A DNA stretch of 64,000 nucleotides from positions 38,929,286-38,993,285 of the forward strand of contig NC_077245.1 of the NCBI RefSeq assembly GCF_947179165.1, given 5' to 3'. Under the pieces are notes generated by a model, which searched no databases, was not told the origin of the DNA, and was given only the letters and a program-made list of their open reading frames with translations. Position 1 is the first letter of the stretch. The number at the start of each line of letters is the position of its first letter. This DNA comes from Solanum dulcamara (lineage: Eukaryota; Streptophyta; Magnoliopsida; Solanales; Solanaceae). Shown in pieces: positions 1 to 11,200 of this stretch. Position numbers and translations under genes: made by a program.

Positions 1-328
1 TTCGGAGGAACAAAGGCTTATTTAAGTAGTAAAGTTCACATTACGGTATCTCCGGCCGTATTTGTATTGTAGGAATATACACAAAGGGCTCAGAATGAAG
101 GATAAGATGTCCCGCGAATGAGTTTCACTCTTTTAAAAAAATACCAAGCCCTCAACTCCTAATTGTAAATTAGATGAATTGTTCATAACTCGAGGATAAA
201 CTCAGAAGGAGACCAGGTAGGTCAAGTACTAAAAAAAAAAGTACTGTGATGTTTAAGAGGTTCTGATTCCTTCCAACAATGGTTGGAAAATGATGTACGA
301 TAATAGTTTATAATTTGCCACCGACTAA

Positions 329-550
329 TTGGGGAAAGAACCTCTAATAGAAGCACCTCAAAGAGATGTCAGGAACCAAATATATATACGATTTAAAAGG
401 GGGATATGTAAGTATGAACTGAACAGTGTGATACGAGTATGCAGGGATAAATTGGAACCACTAGTAAGACGCACTTACTACGCATTGCCTAAGTTAAAAG
501 TCTGCGTTGAGTACGCAGTAAGAGTATGGAGCCTAAGATACAAAAAATGA
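329..550 (+). other. Open frame shared by both LARD copies (no known family)
   Basis: A 73-codon frame that opens at TTG, not ATG. The counterpart at 12833-13120 is 95 codons and is the same apart from scattered substitutions. I recognise no domain. It is rich in Lys and Arg, with a stretch reading roughly KYELNSVIRVCRDKLEPLV. It lies where gag would lie in a complete element, so it may be a remnant of gag, or it may be chance conservation between two recent copies. Two closely related copies cannot show selection. Confidence 0.3.
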
Positions 551-2029
551 TGCGGGTACACCACGTCGCCCCAAAAATAGTGGAACCCTCAAGGGACGAG
601 GATGGAAAACTAAAAAAATAATTGGAACAACTTCCATTCATCCCAGGAAACAAAGGATATAGGTTAGGACAAAGCCACTACTTTAAGAAAACCTGGAATA
701 GTTATTCCCATAATACTAGTACCGCCTAATTGAAATTGGAATGACTACAAGTACATACAGAGGAAAGCACGAGTACCCTCTAAAGGGGGGAAGTTAATGA
801 GAAAATGGCAAAAGTAAGGTGAAGGCAATCGATATGGTAATATATTTGAGATGGACGTCTAAACTTTAATAAGATATCCTGCCGAACCAAGTTAGAAAGG
901 TCTGGAAGCCACCAGTAATTGAACGGAAGCCAGAATGCTACATAAGGCAGCGTTGAGAAGGTTGTGACGAGACCCTAAACAACATAACGCTAGAAGGCGT
1001 CTGCATATAAAAACAAAAGGGTGTAAACAAGAAAGGATGTCGAATGAATTAAGAAACACTACGAAGGATAATGATAACATGCTAGATCAAAAGCCAAAAT
1101 GTTAACTATAGAGTTGGTCGCAAATAATGTTGCGATAGATAAATAACCAAGGACAAAGGAATAAAAAGTCTTCTATGGTATAAAATGAAAAAGACACAAA
1201 GTGAATCGAGGATAGGGAAGTGTATATGTCAAATTCCTTTAAAGCTATGCCAGGTAATAATAGACAAGAGTCAAAGCGGCTCCAAGGGTCCCTATATGAA
1301 AGAACTTTAGCGCTACTCAATAACCCACCCTAATGAATGGGTGCGTACAGAAAGGGGGGGGATACAATAGGGGAAGTTAAACCAAAATGACCAAAAAGGG
1401 ACATGGTCATAGCGGAACTAAAGGTCTACGCCGATACTGGTCGCAAGATAACAAAGGAAGGACAGGGCAAAACATAAAGACTCGCGAGACAACACTAAGG
1501 TAAATCTTGGGCTAAATTGAGTGTCCGCACATCGTAGAAAGGATTACAGTGAAACGATATACGAAGACTTCCCAGGAAGGTCACCCATCTCAATATTACT
1601 CTCGCCCCAGCACGCTTAACTTCAAAATTCTGATGGAACTTAATGCGTTAGTACTGGTGTGATCGCGCGAGATGGAAGAATCTGAACTAGTAACGGAGAA
1701 ACGATATGAGATTATGTACCCAGAGTATTATAAGATACGTTAAGGAAATTGTAACAAGGGATTAAGAAAAACAAGAAGGATTAGCTAATTGCTAATTGAC
1801 GACGCACTTGAATGCCACAACTCGTCAACATAGAGTTAGTTAATGAGAGGGAAACCGCAGAATGGCTATATGGGCCAGTGGACGAGGGAATTTTGACACC
1901 ACTTGGTAGCCAACTCTGAGGACAAAAAAAAAAAAAATAGGATCCAAAAGATCAAACGCCAGTTAAAGTTCTGAAAGGAGTCGAGAAGGACTATACGAGG
2001 CTAACGGTTCCCAGATTATTAACATCATT

Positions 2030-2880
2030 AGGAACCTATTTTGTACTCTGTAAGAGTAGGGTGCTATATGGGTTATTGTGAGTAGGCTAACGAATCTGCT
2101 TATTTGCTTCCAAGCAAGACCACCTATGCCGCTAGAACTAGGTGAAGTTATATGACAAGGAAGTAGTAAGGTTTCGTGAGGTTTCGTCATCTAATATCCC
2201 ATATAAAGGGACTTTAATTATAATTAATGCCTTGAGATCAGTCCAAGAAGAGATCAGGAGCACAGACAGGTCTTAGTACCGCATTCCTCCCTCGAGCTAC
2301 TAAACAGACTGAGCGCACTATTAGACGCTAGAAGATATGTCACAAGCCGGGAGACTAACTTTGAAGGTAGTCGGAATAATTATCCCTCACTTATCAAGTT
2401 GCCTACAATAATAATTACTACTCCAGTATTCCAATGGCCCCGACATGATTAAGCAAGCTATTGACTAAAAGCCCAGAGTCGGCAGGAATGATATACAGAT
2501 AATCGACGTCGACATACAGAGTTCAAGTTGATGATTGGATGTTCAACATAGGGTCACCTAGAAAAGGAACTTGACCCGGAATACGTTAGACAGTATCAAG
2601 TTACTCATAAGGTGGGCAACGTGGCTGGTAAGTTAAGCTTACCACCTTAGTTGGAAACTATACGCCTAGTCCATTAGATACTGACGAGTCACCCAGGGTA
2701 TATTCCATAAATGAAGTCCATGAGATGGGAGAGTTATCCTATGAGGAGAAACTTATTGCCATCTTCGATTGGCAAATTAGAAGGTTGCGAACTGAAGACG
2801 TGCCTTTCGTCAAGGTATTGTGGCAAAATCAAAACTAGAAAAGGGGATGACCTAAGAAATTAAAAAGAGGACATAAAATA
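2030..2880 (+). pseudogene. Decayed integrase core, C-terminus and chromodomain in LARD copy A
   Basis: Short in-frame islands of Gypsy integrase survive across shifting frames: an AIWVIV island near 2070, a LEDM island near 2330 and, near 2725-2820, a chromodomain stretch including KVLWQNQN. Between them are many small indels and stops, so no protein can be made. The same islands appear at 14450-15345 in copy B with most of the same lesions, which means the damage predates the amplification of the family. Confidence 0.75.
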
Positions 2881-3003
2881 CCAGGTAAATAGGTAACCCC
2901 AACTCCTGAAACTCGTATACTAAGTACTTCGATGGAAATATGTGTAAGGAAATAGAAACGAATCCCCCGATGGTCTGTATAAGATCTAAGGGAAGTTTTG
3001 TTT

Positions 3004-3039
3004 AACATTCGGGGATGAATGTTCTAAAGGGGGGAAGGA
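3004..3039 (+). promoter_or_regulatory. Pre-PPT hairpin and polypurine tract of copy A
   Basis: AACATTCG, loop GGGA, TGAATGTT (3004-3023) forms an 8-bp stem with one mismatch. It is followed by the purine-rich CTAAAGGGGGGAAGGA ending at 3039, which would prime plus-strand DNA synthesis. The next base starts LTR1 (TGTTACACC). The same hairpin and tract recur before LTR3, LTR7, LTR9 and LTR10. Confidence 0.85.
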
Positions 3040-6000
3040 TGTTACACCTCACCCTTTTAAACTCAGAATGTTTCATAAGTTCCTTGGGCAGCCATATGAA
3101 CCGGATATGCTACGACACTATCAAACGGCTCTATGGAAGGGAGAATGTGATACCCCATACTAGAGAAGGTTGGAGATGAAATCATAGGAGTCCGGAAGGA
3201 ATTGGAGGCCAAGTAATGAGTCGTAGGACTCGATTTACCTATGTAAGCTACTAAGTTAAAAGTCATATGCACTTGAGCTACTTAAGCATATATCAAACTT
3301 ACGTAGCACGGATTACAAGGTACATAAAATAAGACGAGGTTACGAGCCCGCGAGGAAGGGAAAAAAAAGACGACACGTGGTAGCCAATGAAGAAGCGACA
3401 CGTGGCAGCACCTCAAGCAGGCAGGTGACCCACCTGCTTGGGGTCAAGTAGGTGACCCACCTGCTTGGGGGAGGTGGACCCCACTGCCACGTGGCAGCAC
3501 CCCATTGGTCGTGTGTTGAGGTGGCCCAATAAGGGCTTGACACGTGTCACCCTTAGGGGATGACACGTGTCACCCTATATATATATATATATGTATATGA
3601 CTCCTTAGTTGTTCATTATCCAAAAAATAGCAGCAGCCTTGGAGAACAAAACGTGAAAGAGGGAAATAGAGAGGCAGCAACATTTTTTGAAGAATTAAAG
3701 GTGAGTTTTCCAATTTTCTTCCGTGAATTAATTATATAAGGTGTACCTTGAGTACGTGGATACGTATATATGTATTTTAAGACCTTAATGGAAGTAAAAC
3801 TCCAGCTTTGCAATTGGAATTTGGAAGAGAAAATAAGAGAAAACGTTAATTAATAAACCCGTTTTTGGAAGGGACAGTGGTTAGTAATATTTGTATAACT
3901 TCTTGTGTACAGATTCGTTTCGAGTGATTTAATATTTTTTGGAAAGGTATTTCGTGGTTCTATAACTTTAATTCAGACTCCAAAATCCATTTCTACTTGT
4001 ATCAGCTTGAAAAGTGGTGATGAAGTGTAGAGGAGGTACTGCTCAAATTTGGTTTTGGAAATTCCACACGGACAGCTGTAAGTATTTTGGTCATATCTTT
4101 TTGTACAAAATTGATGTAGGGATGATTCTAAATTTTTTGCGACCCTAAGACATATGTCTATAACTTTCATGAAGGGCGTAAATCCTGTTTCCCTCCATTA
4201 CCCCTTCGAAATGAAGCGACAAGGTAAAACAGTAAGCTGTCCAGATTTCACATTTTGGATAGTTTTGGCGAGTTTGACAAGTTTAACGTAAGGTAAGGTT
4301 TCTTCTTTAAATTTGAGCTTTATGAGTTCTTATGGATCATGTTACACGCCCTATTGGTGGCTGGAAATATGAAAATGGCTTAGAAATACTTGGCGTTCGG
4401 AATAAACTAATTTGTAGTCGTTATAGTTGAATTGTTGTCGAAATAAAGTATTGCTTTGTGAAGTACTGCTGCAGGGGTATTGGCTGGTTGTTGCAGGGTC
4501 TAAATATGATCTAATGTGGGTTAGGTTGTTTCTGGTTGAGACCCCATGACCCCTCGTTGCGTATAATTAAAGGCGTCACAAAAATAAAGGCTAGACGCCC
4601 TATTTTGATATCGTATTTTTTAATAAGTCGTTTGGGATTTATGTTGTATATTGTTGGTATGAATTGCTGCAGGTTTTTGTTGTTGGTTGGCTGTAGGTCT
4701 TAGGGAACTAATTGGAAATTCGGATAGGGCACATTATAGGGGAGGTGCTGCCCAATTTTCGTTAACGCCTTAACAAACTAAAGGACTAGCCGAGGAAACG
4801 ACTAAGGAAATAGATTCCATTAACATTAAGGCGTAACCTCAGATGCTGAAAAGTTAAGAGTAGTTGATATTCATATTAATTTATATTGAATAGGTTCAGA
4901 AGACGATGAGGCGAGCAGGATAAAGGGTAACTCCCAAGAGGTATGTAAAGCTTTCTCTTGGCATGTTTTGGTATAAGTTCATACAACTATCTTTCTTTCC
5001 TTTTGGCAAGTTTTAGCCTTAAATAAAGTGTGTGTGGAATGTGGGGATAATTCCATTCCCAAAACTCCAAGTATGCCTCATAACCCATATCCACTGCTTA
5101 GTATTGGAATTTCTGCAAGAATTGAGTATTGCCTAGTAAGGCTTCTATGTGTTAAACACTAGTATGTGGAAAGCTATCTCTCATTTCCTTTGATACGTAT
5201 TTGGTACGAAAGTGAGATTATGATGCCATAATGATTCACCGAGCCCCATGATGGGCCGGGTATGAAATATGTGTATGCAGATCCCATAAAGGAAAGTACA
5301 GACCATATATAGTTTATTCTCTTTCTTCTTCTGGCATGTCTTGGTTGTAGGTTAAACATGATATGAGTTCCGGGGTAACTCCATTCTTAGCATCTCTTAT
5401 TTACGTCTGAATATCGAACTTTTATAATAATCAAACTATTTCCCTAGAAACTTTTATATGTTAAAAAGGTAACAAATGTACAGGCTCCAAGTCTTACAGA
5501 CTATATGTTAACAAATGTTTCTGGTTCCATAAGCGATTTGGATTTACTTTAGTACATGTCTAGGAGCCCTGAGATTATAATTGAGACAGCCCATAATGGC
5601 ATTTATAGGACACTCGAGATTACTACACCGTTACTCGGGTCCTCAAACAAAAGCTTAACTTTCTTATTTTGTCGAGTCTCTGATAATGATTTAAATTGCA
5701 TATAGTTACTCACTACTCTACTCGTGTATATTGTAACACTTCTTTCCCTGAGTCCCGGGCCAGGATATGTTCTCGTGCACAGTTCACTGCATTATTCACT
5801 GAGCCCCTCAATAGAGGGCCAGGATATGTGTATAAATATATGATGATGTGTTGTAATAAGGTGGTGATGGCACTGGGGCCATGATGGTTTTACAGAGATG
5901 ATTCACCGGACCCCCAAAAGGGCCGGCTATATGATATGACTCGAACATGCATGTTTTTGTAATTCATAAAGTACAGGTACATGTTTCCGAATTGATATCT

Positions 6001-6578
6001 TATCCCCTGATTCTCTATCTCAGATATGTTTCCAGTTGTATTATATTATGTTTTACATACTCAGTACATATATCATACTGACCCCCTTTCTCGGGGGGCT
6101 GCGTTCATGCCCGCAGGTACAGATACAGATTTTGGGAGTCCGTCAGCTTAGGATGCCATGCAGCTCAGCTGGAAGAGGCTTCATTATATCGGAGCCTAGT
6201 TTTTGATACTGTCCACGGATGTATAGAAATTGTTTTATCCATTCAGGGGTACGGCGGGGGCCCTGTCCCGCCATATGTTGTCATTTATATGTTTAGAGGT
6301 CTGCAGACATGTATATGTGGGTTGTGTATGTCAGTTTGATTAAGCTGGGTCTACATGATATATGATATATGTTATTATGTTATGGCAGCCCTATCGGCTT
6401 ACGCGCCCTGTTGTGATACAAACGAAAAGGGCTACAATTATGAAAATGTTATCGCCCAGTAGGGCTCTATTACATGATATTGTCTTATTTATGATTCAAT
6501 GTAACCTCAGCTAATAGATATATGTACGGGGGGTCCGGGTCGGACCCCAGTTGCGGCCTACGGGGTTGGGTCGTGACA
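3040..6578 (+). repeat. LTR1 (3.54 kb, LARD family), shared between two internal regions
   Basis: Starts TGTTACACC right after the PPT and ends GGTCGTGACA right before a tRNA-Met type primer site, so both ends are exact. Internal sequence lies on both sides (1-3039 and 6579-7559), so this one LTR serves as the 3' LTR of one unit and the 5' LTR of another. It is near-identical to LTR2/LTR3 over its last 2.4 kb but clearly different at its first 80 bases and in the promoter block (about 3340-3600). It lacks the 14-base duplication that marks LTR2 and LTR3. Confidence 0.92.
3374..3598 (+). promoter_or_regulatory. LTR1 U3 promoter: five G-boxes and a TATA run
   Basis: Five CACGTG cores lie at 3374, 3399, 3488, 3541 and 3564. 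The last two sit in copies of GACACGTGTCACCC, the final one within the perfect palindrome TGACACGTGTCA. An alternating TA run (3575-3592) follows at once and is the only convincing TATA box. Two hairpins with AGGTG/CACCT arms lie at 3421-3437 and 3446-3466. CACGTG is the core bound by plant bZIP and bHLH factors and is part of ABA response elements; binding here is inferred. Confidence 0.7.
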
Positions 6579-6582
6579 GAAG

Positions 6583-6594
6583 TGGTATCAGAGC
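6583..6594 (+). promoter_or_regulatory. Primer binding site (initiator tRNA-Met type)
   Basis: TGGTATCAGAGC begins five bases after the end of LTR1. It is complementary to the 3' end of plant initiator tRNA-Met, the usual primer of Gypsy chromoviruses. Confidence 0.88.
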
Positions 6595-6772
6595 AGTTCG
6601 TCCTTGGAGTGTCTGCAGACCGTGTCTAATAGAGTCTTGGTTATCGATGTGTTGCGCGCCACATCTATAAACAGGAAGCTATAGGACATTTAGGATGTTA
6701 CCTTTCTTCTACATCTGAGATCGTGCTTTAGATCTGAGTCATAGGAAAAATTCCTTATACTAACCTTGGATC

Positions 6773-7228
6773 TTAACAGAAGGACGACACCAACAGAAGA
6801 AAGTAATTGATGACATGGAAAGTTACAAAGCACGCAGGTAAGTAAAGTGAAGGCACGGAAGATATCCATTTGGTAAGGTAGTGAAGTATTATTTGAAATG
6901 TAAAGCTGAAACCTGAAGGGAAAGCAGTCAGGAAGTGCAATAGTTGCAGTTTGAAGTTGGACATATGAGGTAAGTCTAATATTTTTATATTATTATTGAC
7001 GTTGAAAGTCCTGTGTGGCTGCGATAAAAAAATAACATTGAAAGCCCTGTGCGGCTGTGATATGATATGTAAATATATATGCTGGCCCTGTGAGGCATTG
7101 TTGGTATTTTCTGCATGCAGGTTTTGGGATAAGTAAGAAATGTAGAGGAAACTCTGCCGAAATTTTCCCAGAACAAGAAAAAGGAAGTAAAGCATAGATT
7201 TTTGAGATGTCTGAGGAGTTGATACCAA
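6773..7228 (-). other. Antisense hydrophobic open frame in LARD leader (copy 1)
   Basis: 151 codons antisense to the element, identical apart from one residue to 11964-12419. The last 65 residues are hydrophobic and end in FLLLVSSFC. A collinear, clearly diverged frame survives in the inverted leader at 21330-21541, ending in YFLLSMIPFY. No homologue is known to me and no start context or promoter is evident. It is more likely a by-product of composition than a gene. Confidence 0.2.
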
Positions 7229-7559
7229 GTACCCCTACTGTGTTCAACTAAAGCTATAAGAGGTACCCTTTAGGTGGTCGATAAGGGGCACCCTTTTCAC
7301 TCGAAGAATTTTATTTCGGAGGAACAAAGGCTTATTTAAGTAGTAAAGTTCAGATTACGGTATCTCCAGCCGTATTTGTATTGTAGGAATATACACAGAG
7401 GGCTCAGAATGAAGGATAAGATGTCCCGCGAATGAGTTTCACTCTTTTGGAAAAAAATACCAAGCCCTCAACTCCTAATTGTAAATTAAATGAGTTGTTC
7501 ATAACTCGAGGATAAACTCAGAAGGAGACCAGGTAGGTCAATTACTAAAAAAAGTACTA

Positions 7560-8234
7560 AGTTAGAAGTATCATAAACTTGAGTTACTTAAAGACATACC
7601 AAGCTTACGTAGCATGGATTACACGGGTTCTTAAAGTAAGAGGAGGTTACGAACCCATACGGAAGAGAGGAGAAGGAAACGTGGCATCACCTCAAGCAAT
7701 AAGGTGACCCACCTGCTTAGGGTAAAGTAGGTGACCCACCTAATTGGGGTGGTCCCCATCAAGGACACGTGGCACCCATCATTGGTTGCATGGTTGAGGT
7801 GGACCAATAAGGGCTTGACATGTTTTACTTCCTAAGGGAAAGTATATCTATTCTAGTTGATGACTAAGTCATCATATTAAACATTTACAATTAGAAAATG
7901 AGAGAAAACCAAAGAGAGAAAACGTTAGAGCAAAAGGAGGCAGCCATTGTTCAAGAGAAAATTAAGGTAAGTTTCCAAGTTTATCCCCGTGAATTACTTA
8001 CCTATGGTGTTCCTTAACCACGTGGATGTGTATATATGTTTCTTAGGATGCCTACGGATCATGTTTTCATATTTACACTTGGAACAAACAAGAAAAAGTT
8101 GAAGAAAAACTTAGAAATCTAAAAAGAGAGGGTTACAGGTTTTGTCCATAGAAAAGGTAAGGCCCAATTTTGTTCTGTGAATTAATTATTTAAGGTATAG
8201 CACAGTAGTATAATGATGTATTATAAAAAATAAA
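7560..8234 (+). repeat. LTR4, left part (5'-truncated, diverged LARD-family LTR)
   Basis: Follows the same module order as the LARD LTRs, starting inside the LTR about 190 bases from the usual 5' end: the ACTAAGTTA module, G-box region (near 7679 and 7765), then a GGTAAG/GTGAATTA module present twice (about 7964 and 8155). Much diverged from LTR1-3. It stops at 8234 where the young element inserted and resumes at 19067; the order TATTATAAAAAATAAA then TTCCAATTTG across the gap matches the order in LTR8. Confidence 0.82.
8230..8234. repeat. Target site duplication, left copy (ATAAA)
   Basis: ATAAA directly precedes the TG of LTR2. The same five bases follow the CA of LTR3 at 19067-19071. Five bases is the normal length for Gypsy integrases. 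Confidence 0.93.
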
Positions 8235-11200
8235 TGTTACACCCCACATCTTTTAACTCGGAATGTCCCTTAAGTTACTTAGAAGCTAGCATGTGAGCCA
8301 CTTAAGTTACGACACTATCAAACGGCTCTAAGGAAGGGAGAATGTGATACCCCATACTAGAGAAGGTTGGAGATGAAATCATAAGAGTCCGGAAGGAATT
8401 GGAGGCCAAGTAATGAGTCGTAGGACTCGATTTACCTATGTAAGCTACTAAGTTAAAAGTCATATGCACTTGAGCTACTTAAGCATATATCAAACTTACG
8501 TAGCACGGATTACATAGGTACATAAAATAAGATGAGATTACGAACCTACGAGAGGGAGCAAAAACTAGTTTCCGAACATACGAAAGTGAAGCAAGCAGGT
8601 GACAAGCAGGCAGGTGACTCACCTACTTGGGATGGACCCCACGCTGCCACGTGGCAGCCCCTAACTGGTTGCATAGATATGGTGGACCAATCACGGCTGG
8701 ACACGTGTCACCCTAGGGGGATGACACGTGTCACCCCCATAGCCACCCTATATATATGTGTATTGTGACTAATTAGTTCATTATTAGCCAGAAAATCAGT
8801 CCAAAACATGGAGAGAAAACGTGAAAAATGAAGAAGGGAAAGGCAGCCATGTCTGGAAGAATTTAAGGGTAAGTTCTTCAATTTTCCTCTGTGAATTAAT
8901 TATCTACGACGTTCCTCAACCACGTGGATATGTATATATGTATTTTACGATGTCTACGGAACCATGGTTGCAGTTTACACTTGGAAAGAAATAAGAGAAA
9001 GTTGAAGGAGAAAACGTTAAGAACTAATTAACCAACCCGTTTTTGGAAGGGACGGTTGTTAGTAATATGGGTATAACTTCTTAAGTACATTTCGTTTCGA
9101 ATGATTTAATATGTTTTGGAAAGGTATTTCAGAGGCCGATAACTTTCGTTCAGACTCTAAAGTCCATTTTTGACTTGTAGTAGCTCGAAAAAGGGTGATG
9201 AAGTGTAGAGGAGGTACTGCCCAGATTTAGTTTTGGAAATCCTACATGGACAGCTGTGAGTATTTTGGTCATATCTTTTTGTACAAAATTGATGTAGGGA
9301 TGATTCGAAATTTTTTGCTACCCTAAGACACATTTCTATAACTTTCATGAAGGACATAAATCCTGTTTCCCTCCATTACCCCTTCAAAACGAAGCGACAA
9401 GGTAAAACAGTAAGCTGTCCAGATTTCACATTTTGGATAGTTTTGGCGAGTTTGACAAGTTTAACGTAAGGTAAGGTTTCTTCTTTAAATTTGAGCTTTA
9501 TGCGTTCTGATGGAGCAGGTTACACGCCCTATTGGTGGCTGGAAATATGAAAATGGCTTAGAAATACTTGGCGTTCGGAATAAACTAATTTGTAGCCGTT
9601 ATAGTTGAATTATTGTCGAAATAAAGTGTCGTTCTTGTGAGTTGCTGCTGCAGGGGTGTGGCTTGTTGTTGCAGGGCCTAAATATGTCCTAATGTGGTTT
9701 AGGGTGCTTCTGGTAGAAGCCACATGACCCCTCGTTATGTATAATTAAAGGCGTCACAAAATAAAGGCTAGACGCCCTATTTTGATATCGTATTTTTGAA
9801 TAAGTCGTTTGGGATTTATGTTGTATATTGTTGGTATGAATTGCTGCAGGTTGTTGTTGTTGGTTGGCTATAGGTCTTAGGGACCTAATTGGAAATTCGG
9901 ATAGGGCACATTATAGGGGAGGTGCTGCCCAATTTTCGTTAACGCCTTAACAAACTAAAGGACTAGCCGAGGAAACGACTAAGGAAATAGATTCCATTAA
10001 AATTAAGGCGTAACCTCAAATGCTGAAAAGTTAAGAGTAGTTGATATTCATATTACTTTATATTGAATAGGTTCAGAAGACGATGAGGCGAGCAGGATAA
10101 AGGGTAACTCCCAAGAGGTATGTAAAGCTTTCTCTTGGCATGTTTTGGTATAAGTTCGTACAGCTATCATTCTTTCCTTTTGGCAAGTTTTAGCTTTAAG
10201 TGAAGTGTGTGTGGAATGTGGGGATAATTCCATTCCCAAAAATCCAAGTATGCCTCATAACCCATATCCACTGCTTAGTATTGGAATTTCTGCAAGAATT
10301 GAGTATTGCCTAGTAAGGCTTCTATGTGTTATACACTAGCATATGGGAAGCTATCTCTCATTTCCTTTTATACGTATTTGATACGAAAGTGAGATTATGA
10401 TGCCATAATGATTCACCGAGCCCCATGATGGGCCGGGTATGAAATATGTGTATGCAGATCCCATAAAGGAAAGTACGGACCATATATAGTTTATTCTCTT
10501 TCTTCTTCTAGCATGTCTTAGTTGTAGGTTAAACATGATATGAGTTCCGGGGTAACTCCATTCTTAGCATCTCTTATTTACGTCTGAATATAAAACTTTT
10601 ATAATAATCGAACTATTTCCCTGGAAACTTTTATATGTTAAAAAGGTAACAAATGTACAGGCTCCAAGTCTTAGAGACTATATGTTAACAAATGTTTCTG
10701 GTTCCATAAGCGATTTGGCTTTACTTTAGTACATGTCTAGGAGCCCCGAGATTATAATTGAGATAGCCCATAATGGCATTCAGAGAACACTCGAGATGAC
10801 TACACCGTTACTCGGGTCCTCAAACAAAAGCTTAACTTTCTTATTCTGTCGAGTCTCTGATAATGATTTAAATTGCATATAGTTACTCACTACTCTACTC
10901 GTGTATACCGTAACACTTCTTTCCTTGAGTCCCGGGCCAGGATATGTTTTCGTGCATAATTCACTGCATTATTCACTGAGTCCCTCAATAGAGGGCCAGG
11001 ATACGTGTATAAATATATGATGATGTGTTGTAATAAGGTGGTGATGGCACTGGGGCCATGATGGTTTTACGGAGATGATTTTACAGAGATGATTCACCGG
11101 ACCCCCGAAAGGGCCGGCTATATAATATGACTCGAACATGCATGTTTTTGTAATTCATAAAGTACAGGTACAGGTTTCTGAATTGATATCTTATCCCCTG

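Larger units (their letters stand above)
1..3039 (+). mobile_element. LARD-type Gypsy internal region, copy A (3' part, cut by window edge)
   Basis: This is the internal part of a non-autonomous LTR retrotransposon. It aligns by eye with 12507-15533 of the complete element downstream, from the first base of the window to the PPT. No usable gag or reverse transcriptase frame is visible. Only a wrecked integrase core (about 2030-2350), integrase C-terminus (about 2460-2650) and chromodomain (about 2720-2840) can be traced. It ends in a hairpin and polypurine tract joined to LTR1. Compared with copy B it has about 90 extra bases near 1878-1966, bounded by a GCCAGT direct repeat, and lacks about 60 bases near 2440 that copy B keeps. 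The 5' LTR of this unit lies to the left of the window. Confidence 0.85.
6579..7559 (+). mobile_element. LARD internal 5' leader, truncated copy
   Basis: 981 bases that match 11770-12750 with no length difference. It begins with the primer binding site and stops abruptly at 7559, where the sequence changes to the middle of LTR4. The shared bases TACTA lie at the junction. The first 200 bases are also related to the leader of the gag-pol element at 31847-32050, including the part just before where gag starts, but the gag ATG is absent here. Confidence 0.85.

Noticed and set aside
3419..3472. Direct repeats with palindromic character resembling a CRISPR array
   Set aside because: Only two units, no spacers of constant length, and a plant nuclear context with no cas genes. 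They are LTR hairpins.
6993..7247. Overlapping 63- and 84-codon minus frames in the leader (and at 12184-12438)
   Set aside because: Frame shadows of the 151-codon antisense frame in recently copied DNA.
8532..8768. 78-codon frame present twice (also 15831-16067)
   Set aside because: It lies over the LTR promoter block and recurs only because LTR2 and LTR3 are copies.
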